Positions 8,362 to 17,062 are shown, counted from the stretch's first letter. The stretch is DNA of 64,000 nt from Marinobacter santoriniensis NKSG1 (GCF_000347775.1 NZ_APAT01000015.1:744001-808000); one strand, 5' to 3'. Made by a program: numbers and translations. Notes: a model not told the origin generated them from the letters alone.

Positions 8362-8607
8362 TCAGGCCATGATGTCCAGCAATGTACCCAGCGTCTCGTC
8401 GGCGGTTTTGACCACCTGCGCCGAGGCTTCCACGCTACGCTGGTAGAGCTTCATGTCAATGATGGGCTCGACCAGGCCACCAGCGCCATCGGCCGTTCCC
8501 TGGGGACCATCCACGCCACCACGGGCAATCTTCCGGGCGGCATTGTCCATGCCGATCATCCCGTCCTGCATGCCCTGAACACCGATCCCGAGCGTGTTGT
8601 TGATCAT
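8362..8607 (-). CDS. Small FlgC/rod-like protein of unknown function
   Basis: An 81-residue protein starting MINNTLGIGVQGMQDGM. Its C-terminal end, DMKLYQRSVEASAQVVKTADETLGTLLDI, closely resembles the C-terminal helix of flagellar axial rod and hook proteins (FlgC/FlgE type, with TADEMLGTLLD). The N-terminal part also looks like the first rod helix, but the central rod domain is absent, so this is a mini axial-type protein. The ATG at 8607 has GGAG eight bases upstream; a GTG nine bases earlier would sit too close to it. It is followed by the HEAAH protein. No other flagellar structural gene is nearby; motA and motB are 25 kb away. Confidence 0.65.
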   Translation of the reverse strand: MINNTLGIGVQGMQDGMIGMDNAARKIARGGVDGPQGTADGAGGLVEPIIDMKLYQRSVEASAQVVKTADETLGTLLDIMA

Positions 8608-8657
8608 CACTGACACTCCAATGACAGATTATTGGCTCTATTTAGCCACAAACCTGT

Positions 8658-9350
8658 TCAATTTTCAAACAGCGGAGCCACGGTGAGCGACTCTGCCAGA
8701 ACAGGCGGTGCAGGCTCGTCCAGCCACGGCAACACGCCCAGACGGGGCGCACCGAGATGATTGGTCAGGTAATCCAGCGTTTCCCGCTCGCAAGCCATCG
8801 GCTCCGGTTCAGGACGGTTCGCAACCCAGCCGGCGATAACGAGACCGTCCCCTCGTATCGCCTCTGCGGTCAACAGTGCGTGATTGATACAACCCAGCTT
8901 GAGTGCCACTACCAGAATCACCGGCACACCAAGCTCCCGGGGCACCACCGAATAGGTTTCACGATCGTTCAGAGGCACCCGCCAACCACCGGCACCCTCA
9001 ATCAACATTAGATCCGCGGGCTGCATTTGCAGACCGCGGCAAAAACCGACGAGACGCTGGGCAGAAAGTCCTTTCCCCGCCTGCTGGGCAGCCACATGGG
9101 GCGCGATTGCCGGCTCAAGCGCGATGGGATTGATTCGATCGTAGGAGAGTTTTTCGGTGATGGCCTCCTGCAGTATGAGGGCGTCTTCATTTCGCAGGCC
9201 ATCGGGCGTCTGATCGCAGCCGGAGGCGATCGGCTTCATGGCAACGGTCCGTTTACCAAGGGCTTTTGCGGCCTCAAGAATGGCCGCGGACACCATGGTC
9301 TTGCCAACGCCGGTGTCGGTTCCGGTCACAAAAAAGGTTTTCCTGGCCAT
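8658..9350 (-). CDS. bioD: Dethiobiotin synthetase BioD
   Basis: BioD catalyses ATP-dependent closure of the ureido ring, converting 7,8-diaminononanoate plus CO2 to dethiobiotin, the step before BioB. The 230-residue protein starts MARKTFFVTGTDTGVGKT, the family P-loop at residues 10-18. It continues with MKPIASGCD and the conserved EGAGGWRVPL. Length is normal. It lies 54 bases after bioF on the same strand, in the spot where many gammaproteobacteria would have bioH and bioC in between. The amount of BioD is probably tied to the upstream bioB promoter. Confidence 0.95.
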   Translation of the reverse strand: MARKTFFVTGTDTGVGKTMVSAAILEAAKALGKRTVAMKPIASGCDQTPDGLRNEDALILQEAITEKLSYDRINPIALEPAIAPHVAAQQAGKGLSAQRLVGFCRGLQMQPADLMLIEGAGGWRVPLNDRETYSVVPRELGVPVILVVALKLGCINHALLTAEAIRGDGLVIAGWVANRPEPEPMACERETLDYLTNHLGAPRLGVLPWLDEPAPPVLAESLTVAPLFEN

Positions 9351-9404
9351 GCAAGAATGGTCCCTTCGTCAGGAGATTTGTGGTGGATAATAGTGCAGAA
9401 GTGA

Positions 9405-10583
9405 TTAAACCGACGCCGCTGCCCGAACAGGCAGGGTTGGCCGGCAGTAAGACAGCGCGACCAACAATTTTTCGACGTCCGCCATGCTGTGTGCGGCACT
9501 CAGGGTCACCCGTAACCGTGCCTCTCCGGCCGGCACCGTTGGCGGACGTATGGCGGTCACCAGGAAGCCCCGCGCTTCAAGCGCCCGGCTGAGCCCAAGC
9601 GCAGACTCATTGTCACCCACCATCAACGGCTGGATCGGTGTGTGCGACGCCATCAACTCGAAACCGAGCTCATTGGCTCCGGCACGAAAACGGGCAATCA
9701 ACCCATCCAGATGCGCCCGAAGGTGGTCGCCCTGCTCAATCACATCAAGACTGTTGATCGTTGCCCTGGCCATCGCCGGCGGCATGGCCGTCGTGTAGAT
9801 ATAGGTCCGGGCCTTCTGGACCAGATAGTCCATGAGCAGTTCCGAACCGGCCACAAAAGCACCACTGGTGCCGACAGCCTTACCCAGGGTACCGATCAGA
9901 ACCGGCACATCCTGCTCCGTGAGCCCCGCATCGAGAACACTGCCCCGGCCCTCCGGACCCAGCACGCCAATACCATGCGCATCATCGACCACTAACAACG
10001 CGTCGTTTTCGCGACAAACACGGGCCAGCTCCCGCAACGGTGCGACATCGCCGTCCATGCTGAACACGCCATCGGTAACCACAAGTTTGTGACCTGACGT
10101 CTCACGGAGCATGGATTCGAGGGCGTTCACATCACCATGCGGGTAACGCTGGATTCGGGCACGGCTAAGAATACAACCGTCGATGATCGACGCATGATTG
10201 AGGCTGTCCGAGAAAATCGTGTCACCACGACCGGCCAGTGCCGAAATCACGCCCATGTTCGCCATGTAGCCCGTGGAAAAAAACAACGCCGCACTGCGGC
10301 GGGTAAAGGCTGCCAAGCGCTGCTCAAGTTCGTGATGAGCCTCATGATGGCCACAGATCAGGTGAGATGCCGCGCCGCCCAGGCCGGTTTGAGGGAGGGC
10401 ATTCTGCAAGGCTTCAATGTTGGCAGCATGATTGGCCAGACCAAGGTAATCGTTGCTACAGAAGGACAGCAGCCGGTTACCATCAGCCGTCAGTTCGGGT
10501 CGCTGGGGACCAGAAACCAGCCTCCGGGTCCGGTACAACCCGACCTGCTTCCGTTCTTCAATCTCTCTTGCAAAATCACGCAT
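9405..10583 (-). CDS. bioF: 8-amino-7-oxononanoate synthase BioF
   Basis: BioF is the PLP enzyme that condenses pimeloyl-ACP with alanine to form 8-amino-7-oxononanoate, the first step of biotin ring assembly. The 392-residue product has the alpha-oxoamine synthase signature: FCSNDYLGLANH, GFAST-like segment FFSTGYMANMG, DDAHGIGVLGPEGRGS, and the PLP lysine in GTLGKAVGTSGAF. The ATG at 10583 was chosen over a GTG one codon earlier. No clear ribosome binding site is visible. The cruciform repeat at 10629-10734 separates it from bioB, so its expression could be reduced compared with bioB or driven by a local promoter. Confidence 0.95.
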   Translation of the reverse strand: MRDFAREIEERKQVGLYRTRRLVSGPQRPELTADGNRLLSFCSNDYLGLANHAANIEALQNALPQTGLGGAASHLICGHHEAHHELEQRLAAFTRRSAALFFSTGYMANMGVISALAGRGDTIFSDSLNHASIIDGCILSRARIQRYPHGDVNALESMLRETSGHKLVVTDGVFSMDGDVAPLRELARVCRENDALLVVDDAHGIGVLGPEGRGSVLDAGLTEQDVPVLIGTLGKAVGTSGAFVAGSELLMDYLVQKARTYIYTTAMPPAMARATINSLDVIEQGDHLRAHLDGLIARFRAGANELGFELMASHTPIQPLMVGDNESALGLSRALEARGFLVTAIRPPTVPAGEARLRVTLSAAHSMADVEKLLVALSYCRPTLPVRAAASV

Positions 10584-10628
10584 CACTTAAGCCCATATTG
10601 GATCGGAAGACGACTCCTTGGCCCGGGT

Positions 10629-10734
10629 TATCGGCGGGGAGGCCCTTCCAGGAATGTGTGAAGCCATGGACGGCTTCACTCAAGCGCACATGGATGTGCT
10701 CGTAGCGGTTCCTGGAAGGGCCTCCCCGCCGATA
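10629..10734. repeat. Cruciform-forming intergenic repeat between bioB and bioF
   Basis: Two perfect 26-base inverted arms (10629-10654 and 10709-10734) enclose a 54-base centre. The centre itself holds two hairpins: TGAAGCC...GGCTTCA and AGCGCACAT-GG-ATGTGCT. The result is a three-way, clover-like fold. The element lies entirely in the gap between two biotin genes. It looks like a REP or MITE-type extragenic repeat. No second copy was noticed in this window. Confidence 0.75.
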
Positions 10735-10758
10735 GCAAGCTCCAAAGTCGCCCCGCTA

Positions 10759-11817
10759 TCAGGCCGACTCCCGGGTCGCGTCATAAAACAGGTGGCGGGT
10801 TGCCTCATGCTCTACCGCCTCGGCAATCGCTTCCTCCTCCTGCTCCTCGGTCGCGCACTGCTCCCGCTGCTCCGGCCGGATTCCAAGTTTTCGGAACAGC
10901 TGCATGTCCGAATCCGCCTCCGGATTGGATGTGGTCAGCAGCTTCTCTCCATAAAATATGGAGTTGGCTCCCGCCATGAAGCACAACGCCTGCATCTGCT
11001 CGTTCATCTGCTCGCGGCCGGCAGAAAGCCGAACGTGGGAAGCCGGCATCATGATGCGAGCCACCGCAATGATTCGGATAAACTCGAACGAATCCAGATC
11101 CTCCACATTCTCCAGGGGCGTCCCCTTCACCTTGACCAGCATATTCACCGGAACACTTTCCGGGTGCTGGGGCAGATTGGCCAGCTGGACCAAAAGCCCA
11201 ACCCGGTCATCCTCTTCTTCCCCCATACCCATGATGCCGCCGCAGCAGACTTTCATGCCCGCCTTTCGCACGTTATCCAGCGTGTCCAGACGATCCTGGT
11301 AGGTCCGGGTCGTAATGATGTGGTTGTAGAACTTCTCGGAGGTATCGAGGTTGTGGTTGTAATAATCCAGCCCCGCGTCCGCCAGTTCCCTGGCCTGGTT
11401 CTCTTCAAGCATTCCCAGGGTCATACAGGTCTCAAGCCCCAGCGATTTGACCTGCCGGATCATGTCCAGCACATAGGGCATATCCTTCCGGGCCGGACTC
11501 CGCCAGGCGGCGCCCATGCAGAAGCGCGACGCGCCCTTCTCCCGGGCTGCACGGGCCTCGGCCACCACTTTCTCGATCTCCAGAAGCTTTTCCTTTTCCA
11601 GGCCGGTGTTGTAATGACCACTCTGGGGGCAGTACTTGCAGTCCTCCGGACAGGCACCGGTCTTGATCGACAACAAGGTACTCACCTGCACCTCATTGGG
11701 GTCGAAATGGGCCCTGTGCACCGTCTGGGCACGGAACAGAAGATCATTGAACGGCAGCTCAAAAAGAGCCCGGGCCTCTTGTAGGGTCCAATCGTGACGC
11801 AGTTCAGTAGCGGTCAT
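10759..11817 (-). CDS. bioB: Biotin synthase BioB
   Basis: BioB is a radical SAM enzyme that inserts sulfur into dethiobiotin to make biotin. The 352-residue protein carries the SAM-cluster motif [11 protein letters not shown] (Cys56, Cys60, Cys63), the segment [10 protein letters not shown] and the GIMGMGE loop, all family hallmarks. The C-terminal acidic tail ([13 protein letters not shown]) is slightly long. The ATG has AGGA seven bases upstream, and a well-conserved BirA box covers 11829-11856, so repression by biotinoyl-AMP-bound BirA is very likely. It is transcribed away from comF and leads the leftward biotin block. Confidence 0.97.
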   Translation of the reverse strand: MTATELRHDWTLQEARALFELPFNDLLFRAQTVHRAHFDPNEVQVSTLLSIKTGACPEDCKYCPQSGHYNTGLEKEKLLEIEKVVAEARAAREKGASRFCMGAAWRSPARKDMPYVLDMIRQVKSLGLETCMTLGMLEENQARELADAGLDYYNHNLDTSEKFYNHIITTRTYQDRLDTLDNVRKAGMKVCCGGIMGMGEEEDDRVGLLVQLANLPQHPESVPVNMLVKVKGTPLENVEDLDSFEFIRIIAVARIMMPASHVRLSAGREQMNEQMQALCFMAGANSIFYGEKLLTTSNPEADSDMQLFRKLGIRPEQREQCATEEQEEEAIAEAVEHEATRHLFYDATRESA

Positions 11818-11828
11818 AGTTCAGTCCT

Positions 11829-11856
11829 GTTAACCTTTCCCGGTCTCTGGGTTTAC
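11829..11856. promoter_or_regulatory. BirA operator upstream of bioB
   Basis: GTTAACC-N14-GGTTTAC matches the BirA half-sites (GTAAACC...GGTTTAC with 14-15 bases between) with one mismatch per pair at most. It starts 12 bases upstream of the bioB ATG and ends 10 bases before the comF start. BirA bound here would block the leftward bioB promoter and may also affect comF. Confidence 0.8.
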
Positions 11857-11866
11857 GGATAAACAG

Positions 11867-12619
11867 ATGATAAAGGGACTACCCTCGCTGTCAACCTTGA
11901 TAGGACTAAAGGTTAACGGCCGACCAACTATCGGGCGCTGCGTCGCCTGCCTGGATTCCAACGCATTCAATGGCCTATGCGCGCCCTGCCGGCAGGAACT
12001 TCCCGTTAACCGGTATGGATGCCGCCGCTGCGGACTCCCCCTGCCGGAATCGGCGATGCCTAGGCTTTGCGGCGAATGCATTCTGGACCCACCATCGTTT
12101 GTCAGGGCCCGGATTCCCTGGCAATACCGGTTTCCTGTCGATGGCATGATCGGTCGTTACAAATACCGGGGAGACCGGAAATTCGGGCGGCCTCTCATTG
12201 AGGACTTTGCCCGCTTTCTCGAACAGGACCTGCGGGAAGAACCATCCCCCGCCACCTGCGCCCTTGTGCCGGCTCCCATGCATCCCGGGCGTCGCCGACA
12301 ACGCGGCTTCAACCACGCTGACGACATTGCCGAGGGCCTCGCAAAACACCTGATACTCCCGATTCACGCCGGCCTTATCCGGCGGGCAAGGCGAACAACG
12401 CCCCAGAGAGCGCTGACCCGGACACAGAGACTGGACAATCTGAGGGAAGTGTTCGAGGTCTGCGGTACACCGCCTTCAGACATTGCGATTGTGGATGACG
12501 TGGTGACGACCGGCGCAACGGCGAGAGTGATGGCGGCAAACCTTCTCGAAGCCGGCGCCCGGCACGTCGAGATCTGGGCCCTCGCGCGAACGCCCGGCCA
12601 GGGCCAGCACGAAGGCTAA
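11867..12619 (+). CDS. comF: ComF-family phosphoribosyltransferase-like protein
   Basis: A 250-residue cytoplasmic protein of the ComF/GntX family. The N-terminal part holds two CxxC pairs, CVAC...CAPC and CRRC...CGEC, that probably bind zinc. The C-terminal part has the PRTase PRPP loop IAIVDDVVTTGATARVM and the family RGFNHA and TTPQRALTRTQRLDNL segments. ComF helps DNA uptake during transformation in Bacillus and Haemophilus; whether this host is naturally competent cannot be told from the window. It is divergent from bioB, as in many pseudomonads. Its last four bases overlap the end of the convergent oxidoreductase gene. Confidence 0.9.
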   Translation: MIKGLPSLSTLIGLKVNGRPTIGRCVACLDSNAFNGLCAPCRQELPVNRYGCRRCGLPLPESAMPRLCGECILDPPSFVRARIPWQYRFPVDGMIGRYKYRGDRKFGRPLIEDFARFLEQDLREEPSPATCALVPAPMHPGRRRQRGFNHADDIAEGLAKHLILPIHAGLIRRARRTTPQRALTRTQRLDNLREVFEVCGTPPSDIAIVDDVVTTGATARVMAANLLEAGARHVEIWALARTPGQGQHEG

Positions 12620-13722
12620 CCCAACAGTTGCGCGACCTCATCGGCCAGAGCCAGGCAAGACGTCAGGCCGGGTGATTCGATGCCGAACAGGTTTACCAGT
12701 CCCGGGATGCCGTGATCGTTCGGGCCGTCGACCCGAAAATCCCGGAAGCCGTCGTCCGGTCCTCCCAGCTTGGGCCTTATCCCCGCATAAGCCGGTTGAA
12801 GTCGGGATGCATCCAGATCCGGCCACCAGCGCCGGATCCCGGCCTCAAACGGATGAACCCGCTCGGGATCCACAAAATAACGTTCCTCCGAAATCCACTC
12901 CACATCCGGCCCGAAACGGGCCTGGCCCGCCAGATCCAGGGTCAGGTGAACACCCAGACCGCCCGGCTCCGGGACAGGATAGATGAGACTGTCGAAGGGA
13001 TGATGACCCGAGTAGGAAAAATAGACACCTCGCGCCAGCCATTGGCGGGGCCGCCAGTCGTCCGACAAGCCCTCCCAGTGACCGGCCAACCCCGGTGCCC
13101 CGAGACCTGCGGCGTTCACGACCCGTTCGGCAAGGAGAATACAGGGCGACGCTCCTCCGACGATCAGACGATGGCCGGTCCGGTCGGACACCCCACGGAG
13201 AACCGGCGTGTTCAATGCCAGTTGACCCCCATGATCCTGAAGGTCACCAAGCAGTGACAGCATGAGACCGTGAGAATCCACGATGCCGGTTTCCGGCGAC
13301 CACAGGGCCGCATCGGCGCGGATATCCGGGAGCCGCCGGGCAAAATCCTGGCCCGTCATCCCGGTCAGCGTCACCCCGTTGCCCTCCGCTTTTCGCTGAA
13401 TGTCTTCCAACTGACCGGCCTGCTCCGGCGACGTGGCCACGATCCACTTGCCGCATTGCCGGTATCCGACCTGATGCCGCCGGCAATACTCGTAGAGAGC
13501 CTGACGCCCCGCCACACACAGGCGAGCCTTCCGGGATCCCTCCGGATAGTAGATACCGGCGTGAATCACCTCACTGTTGCGTGAGGATATCCCTGAGCCG
13601 AAGCGGCCGGCCTCCTCCAGTACAATAACGTCCTGCCCCGCCAACGCCAGTGCACGGCCAATAGCCAGACCAACAACGCCTGCGCCGATCACGACCGTCT
13701 GTGTTTTCAGTACGTCTTCCAT
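12616..13722 (-). CDS. FAD-dependent oxidoreductase, L-2-hydroxyglutarate oxidase (LhgO)-like
   Basis: A 368-residue DAO-fold flavoprotein. The N-terminal GAGVVGLAIGRALALAG is the dinucleotide-binding motif. The segment SSRNSEVIHAGIYYPEGSRK, then ARLCVAGRQALYEYC and CGKWIVA, are typical of LhgO/YgaF, which oxidises L-2-hydroxyglutarate to 2-oxoglutarate with electrons passed to quinones. Other members of this fold use glycine or glycerol-3-phosphate, so the substrate is an inference. The start at 13722 places the FAD motif near residue 12. Longer in-frame starts run almost into the divergent srkA start and are unlikely. It ends four bases inside comF's stop region. Confidence 0.75.
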   Translation of the reverse strand: MEDVLKTQTVVIGAGVVGLAIGRALALAGQDVIVLEEAGRFGSGISSRNSEVIHAGIYYPEGSRKARLCVAGRQALYEYCRRHQVGYRQCGKWIVATSPEQAGQLEDIQRKAEGNGVTLTGMTGQDFARRLPDIRADAALWSPETGIVDSHGLMLSLLGDLQDHGGQLALNTPVLRGVSDRTGHRLIVGGASPCILLAERVVNAAGLGAPGLAGHWEGLSDDWRPRQWLARGVYFSYSGHHPFDSLIYPVPEPGGLGVHLTLDLAGQARFGPDVEWISEERYFVDPERVHPFEAGIRRWWPDLDASRLQPAYAGIRPKLGGPDDGFRDFRVDGPNDHGIPGLVNLFGIESPGLTSCLALADEVAQLLG

Positions 13723-13870
13723 GGGGTTACCCGATACTCCTGCACACCAGTTCGACAACTTACCCTGTTGATCCCGATCCTGTAACCATAAACATTCCTC
13801 GCCAGCGAGCATTACGGGCCACCCCCTGAACAGGTATAATCGGCCAAATTTTCCGCGGTTTGCAGTCACT

Positions 13871-14872
13871 ATGCCCGATGTTTCCAGCCATCCCTACGAC
13901 CAACTGACACCGGACCTGATTCTTGACGCTGTCGAGGCCGCCGGGGTCGCCGTCAATGGCCGGCTGTTCGCACTGAACAGTTATGAGAACCGGGTGTATC
14001 AGATTGGTGTCGAGGACGCGCCGTCCGTCATCGTCAAGTTCTACCGGCCCGGTCGGTGGTCTGAAGCAGCAATCCGGGAAGAGCATGCGTTCAGCCTTGA
14101 ACTGCAGGAAGCGGGCATTCCGGTCGTCGCGCCCGTGCCCCTGGCCAATGGGGATACGCTGGGATCGGAGGGAGGATTTCTCTTTGCGGTCTTCCCGCAG
14201 CGAGGCGGGCAGGCACCGGACACCAGCGTAACGGACACGCTTTATCGACTGGGCCAGTGGCTCGGGCAACTGCACAACATCGGCGCCCGACACACTTTTG
14301 AACACCGGCCGTCTTTTTCGCTTCTTCAGGGGCTGGCGACCAATAACCAACTGCTGATCGAGGGCGACTGGGTCCCCCGGGATCTTCGCCCGGCCTGGGA
14401 CAGTCTGATTCCAGAGCTCACCAAACTCTGCGCTGCGCGCATTGAAGAGGCCGGCCCCGTCGACACGCTTCGCCTGCATGGCGACTGCCATGCCGGAAAC
14501 ATCCTCTGCCGCGAGGAACAGATGCTGTTCGTTGATCTCGACGATTGCCGTTCCGGGCCGGCAATCCAGGACATGTGGCTGCTCCTGAACGGGGAAGACA
14601 ACGAACGGGGCGCCCAACTGGGAGAACTGCTGGAAGGTTATGAAATGTTCCGTGACTTCAACCGGCGGGAACGGCACCTCATCGAGCCATTCCGCTGCTA
14701 CCGGCAAATCGCCCACTGCGCCTGGCTGGCGAAACGCTGGGACGATCCGGCCTTCCCACGCTTCTTTCCGTGGTTTGGCCAGGCGCGGTTCTGGTCGGAT
14801 CAGATCCTGGCGCTCCGGGAACAGATCTCAGCACTGCAATCGCCGGCCATCAGCATTCCCGGTCAATACTGA
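13871..14872 (+). CDS. srkA: Stress response kinase A (YihE/RdoA)
   Basis: A 333-residue protein kinase-like enzyme of the choline kinase/APH fold. E. coli SrkA (YihE) protects cells from stress-induced death. Visible marks are ALNSYENRVYQIGVED (nucleotide loop), VIVKFYRPGRWS with the ATP-binding lysine, the catalytic loop LHGDCHAGNIL near residue 200, and the metal-binding VDLDDCRSGPAIQDMWLLL. There is no signal peptide. The gene is divergent from the LhgO-like gene and 27 bases upstream of a small membrane protein gene on the same strand. The family call is strong. Confidence 0.93.
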   Translation: MPDVSSHPYDQLTPDLILDAVEAAGVAVNGRLFALNSYENRVYQIGVEDAPSVIVKFYRPGRWSEAAIREEHAFSLELQEAGIPVVAPVPLANGDTLGSEGGFLFAVFPQRGGQAPDTSVTDTLYRLGQWLGQLHNIGARHTFEHRPSFSLLQGLATNNQLLIEGDWVPRDLRPAWDSLIPELTKLCAARIEEAGPVDTLRLHGDCHAGNILCREEQMLFVDLDDCRSGPAIQDMWLLLNGEDNERGAQLGELLEGYEMFRDFNRRERHLIEPFRCYRQIAHCAWLAKRWDDPAFPRFFPWFGQARFWSDQILALREQISALQSPAISIPGQY

Positions 14873-14899
14873 TTTCATCCATTCATCATTGAGGTAGGC

Positions 14900-15259
14900 A
14901 TGAGCCAGACCGAAGCACGCTTTACCGCCCGCAGCCTGATCCTGACAGCACTGGTGTCGGTGATCGGCACCATACTCGCCCTTGAGGTCGCCGGCCGGAT
15001 TGATCATTCCGACAACAAGGACCATGTGCCTGTCGGGGATTTCCAGGCCATCCACGTTACGCCCGGAGAGGATTTCCGGATGTCTCCGAAGGCCTCGGAA
15101 CTGCACGCCGCCTGTGAAAATGGCTATCTGGCCATCGCCGCAGACGAGGATCCGTCGTTCCTTGGTATCCTGGTGGACTACAAGAATCGTGGCGTACGCT
15201 GTACCCGCCCCTCGCCAACCGCGCCCGCCGTTCCGAAACAGGAGCCGGCCAATGAGTGA
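14900..15259 (+). CDS. Small membrane-anchored protein of unknown function
   Basis: A 119-residue protein with one N-terminal hydrophobic segment (about 12-30, SLILTALVSVIGTILALEVA), probably an uncleaved anchor. It is followed by a polar domain containing two cysteines (AACENG and VRCTRP). The tail is proline-rich. GAGGT precedes the ATG at a good spacing, so it is a real gene. I do not recognise the family. It overlaps the start of cmoA by eight bases and follows srkA, so it is probably co-transcribed with both. Confidence 0.75.
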   Translation: MSQTEARFTARSLILTALVSVIGTILALEVAGRIDHSDNKDHVPVGDFQAIHVTPGEDFRMSPKASELHAACENGYLAIAADEDPSFLGILVDYKNRGVRCTRPSPTAPAVPKQEPANE

Positions 15260-16007
15260 GGGTCCGAAGACACCGGAGCAAATCACGGACCGTCTGTTCG
15301 CCACCGAACGCAAACCGGAAGACTTCCGGTTTGATGCATCCGTCGCCCGGGTCTTCCCGGACATGATCCGGCGCTCGGTGCCCGGCTACACCACGATCAT
15401 TCCGATGATCGAAGTGATCACGGAGCAGTATGCCCAGCCGGACTCCCACTGCTACGATCTGGGCTGTTCCCTGGGCGCCTCGACGCTGGCCATGCGCCAT
15501 GGCATCCGGCACGACGACTGCCGTCTATTTGGTGTCGACAACTCCGACGCCATGATCGAACGCTGCGAACACTATGTCGCGCTGGACGATTCATCGGTGC
15601 CGGTGACGCTTCGGTGCGAGGACATACTTACGACCGAGCTGAGCAACGCCTCAGTGACGACGCTGAACTTCACGCTCCAGTTCGTGCCACCGGAACGACG
15701 CACCGAGCTTCTGACCCGAATTGCATCAGCGACCCGGCCTGGCGGCGTCCTGATCCTGTCGGAGAAGATTCGCTTCGAGTCAGACGAAGAACAGGACATC
15801 CAGACCCGCCTGCATCATGAATTCAAACGGGCCAACGGCTACTCCGACCTGGAAATCAGTCAGAAGCGAACGGCCATCGAACAGGTATTGATTCCCGAGA
15901 CCCTGGCCGCCCACCGGGAACGACTGCTAAGCGCAGGCTTCGAGCGGGTGGTGCTCTGGTACCAATGCTTCAATTTTGTATCCATGCTGGCCATCAAGGC
16001 CGACTGA
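15252..16007 (+). CDS. cmoA: Carboxy-SAM synthase CmoA
   Basis: CmoA converts S-adenosylmethionine and prephenate to carboxy-SAM, the donor used by CmoB for the cmo5U34 wobble modification of tRNA. The 251-residue protein starts MSEGPKTPEQITDRLF and has the SAM-binding motif DLGCSLGAS (residues 69-77), followed by GVDNSDAMIERC, NFTLQFVPP and HEFKRANGYSDLEISQKRTA, all characteristic. The ATG at 15252 lies inside the end of the preceding gene (ATGAGTGA overlap), so longer in-frame extensions are rejected. cmoB follows after 15 bases. Confidence 0.96.
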   Translation: MSEGPKTPEQITDRLFATERKPEDFRFDASVARVFPDMIRRSVPGYTTIIPMIEVITEQYAQPDSHCYDLGCSLGASTLAMRHGIRHDDCRLFGVDNSDAMIERCEHYVALDDSSVPVTLRCEDILTTELSNASVTTLNFTLQFVPPERRTELLTRIASATRPGGVLILSEKIRFESDEEQDIQTRLHHEFKRANGYSDLEISQKRTAIEQVLIPETLAAHRERLLSAGFERVVLWYQCFNFVSMLAIKAD

Positions 16008-16022
16008 CATCCGACCCTTACC

Positions 16023-17015
16023 ATGACCCGATTTGACTGGCAGTCCACCTTCGATCCCGTACTGAACGCCCTCGACAAGGACGGCCTTCAGGACTGGGCA
16101 GAGCTGCTCAGAGAGCAGTTCCGGCGCAAGTTTGATGATAATCCCCACGGCGACCTGGGACGCTGGCAGGACGCACTGGAATCGCTCCCTGCCGTGAGCG
16201 CTGCGAGCGCCGACCTCACCACCTCCGCGATTACTCTGGATGCGCCGACCCCGCTATCGGCGTCCATCTGCGAGCAAATGGAGCAGGGACTCAGAGGCCT
16301 GATGCCCTGGCGAAAAGGCCCTTTCCGGTTCTTTGGCATCGATATTGATACCGAATGGCGATCGGACTGGAAATGGGATCGCGTTGCGCCCCACCTCTCG
16401 GACCTGAGCGGTCGACAGATTCTGGATGTGGGCTGCGGCTCTGGCTATCACTGCTGGCGCATGTACGGTGCTGGCGCCGGACGGGTCATCGGCATTGATC
16501 CGGGCCTGCTGTTCCTGTTCCAGTTCCTGGCCGTTAAAAAGTATCTGGGAGACGTGCCCGTGGATCTCCTGCCGGTGCGAATGGAAGACCTTCCGGCTGG
16601 ACTGGAGGCGTTCGATACCACGTTTTCAATGGGCGTGCTCTATCACCGACGCTCACCACTGGATCACCTCCTGGAACTGAAGGGCACGCTGCGCCGCGGA
16701 GGTGAGCTGGTGCTGGAAACCCTGGTTGTAGACGGCCCCGAAGGCTACAGCCTGATGCCGGAGGACCGGTATGGCCAGATGCGCAACGTCTGGTTCCTGC
16801 CCAGTTGCGACACTCTGCTACGCTGGTTACAACGGACCGGCTTCCGGGATGCCCGGGTGGTGGATGTCTCGGTAACCACCACCGAGGAGCAGCGCTCCAC
16901 AGACTGGATGCGATTCAACTCGCTTCAGGATTTTCTGGATCCGGAGGACCCCTCCCGCACCATTGAAGGCTATCCCGGCCCCAGACGCGCGACGGTTATC
17001 GCGACCAAGCCCTGA
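16023..17015 (+). CDS. cmoB: tRNA U34 carboxymethyltransferase CmoB
   Basis: CmoB transfers the carboxymethyl group from carboxy-SAM to 5-hydroxyuridine at position 34 of several tRNAs, widening wobble decoding. The 330-residue protein has the N-terminal region ending in MPWRKGPFRFFGIDIDTEWR, then SDWKWDRV, the SAM motif LDVGCGSGYHCWRM (about 134-147), the IGIDPGLLFLFQF segment and SMGVLYHRRSPLDHL, all hallmarks of the family. It is the last gene of a short rightward unit with cmoA and ends at a bidirectional terminator shared with purA. Confidence 0.96.
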   Translation: MTRFDWQSTFDPVLNALDKDGLQDWAELLREQFRRKFDDNPHGDLGRWQDALESLPAVSAASADLTTSAITLDAPTPLSASICEQMEQGLRGLMPWRKGPFRFFGIDIDTEWRSDWKWDRVAPHLSDLSGRQILDVGCGSGYHCWRMYGAGAGRVIGIDPGLLFLFQFLAVKKYLGDVPVDLLPVRMEDLPAGLEAFDTTFSMGVLYHRRSPLDHLLELKGTLRRGGELVLETLVVDGPEGYSLMPEDRYGQMRNVWFLPSCDTLLRWLQRTGFRDARVVDVSVTTTEEQRSTDWMRFNSLQDFLDPEDPSRTIEGYPGPRRATVIATKP

Positions 17016-17020
17016 AACGC

Positions 17021-17046
17021 AAAAACCCCGCAACAGCGGGGTTTTT
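17021..17046. terminator. Bidirectional terminator between cmoB and purA
   Basis: AAAAACCCCGC (17021-17031) and GCGGGGTTTTT (17036-17046) form an 11-bp stem with a four-base loop. A and T runs on either side make it work for both convergent genes. Confidence 0.9.
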
Positions 17047-17062
17047 CAAAGGAACCGACCGA

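Noticed and set aside
8608-8657. GCCAATAA on the minus strand as a FliA -10 element for the rod-like gene.
   Set aside because: There is no matching TAAA element at the right distance upstream.
10618-11784. An open plus-strand frame that includes the clover-like repeat and runs opposite bioB.
   Set aside because: The frame runs through the inverted repeat by chance and is antisense to bioB.
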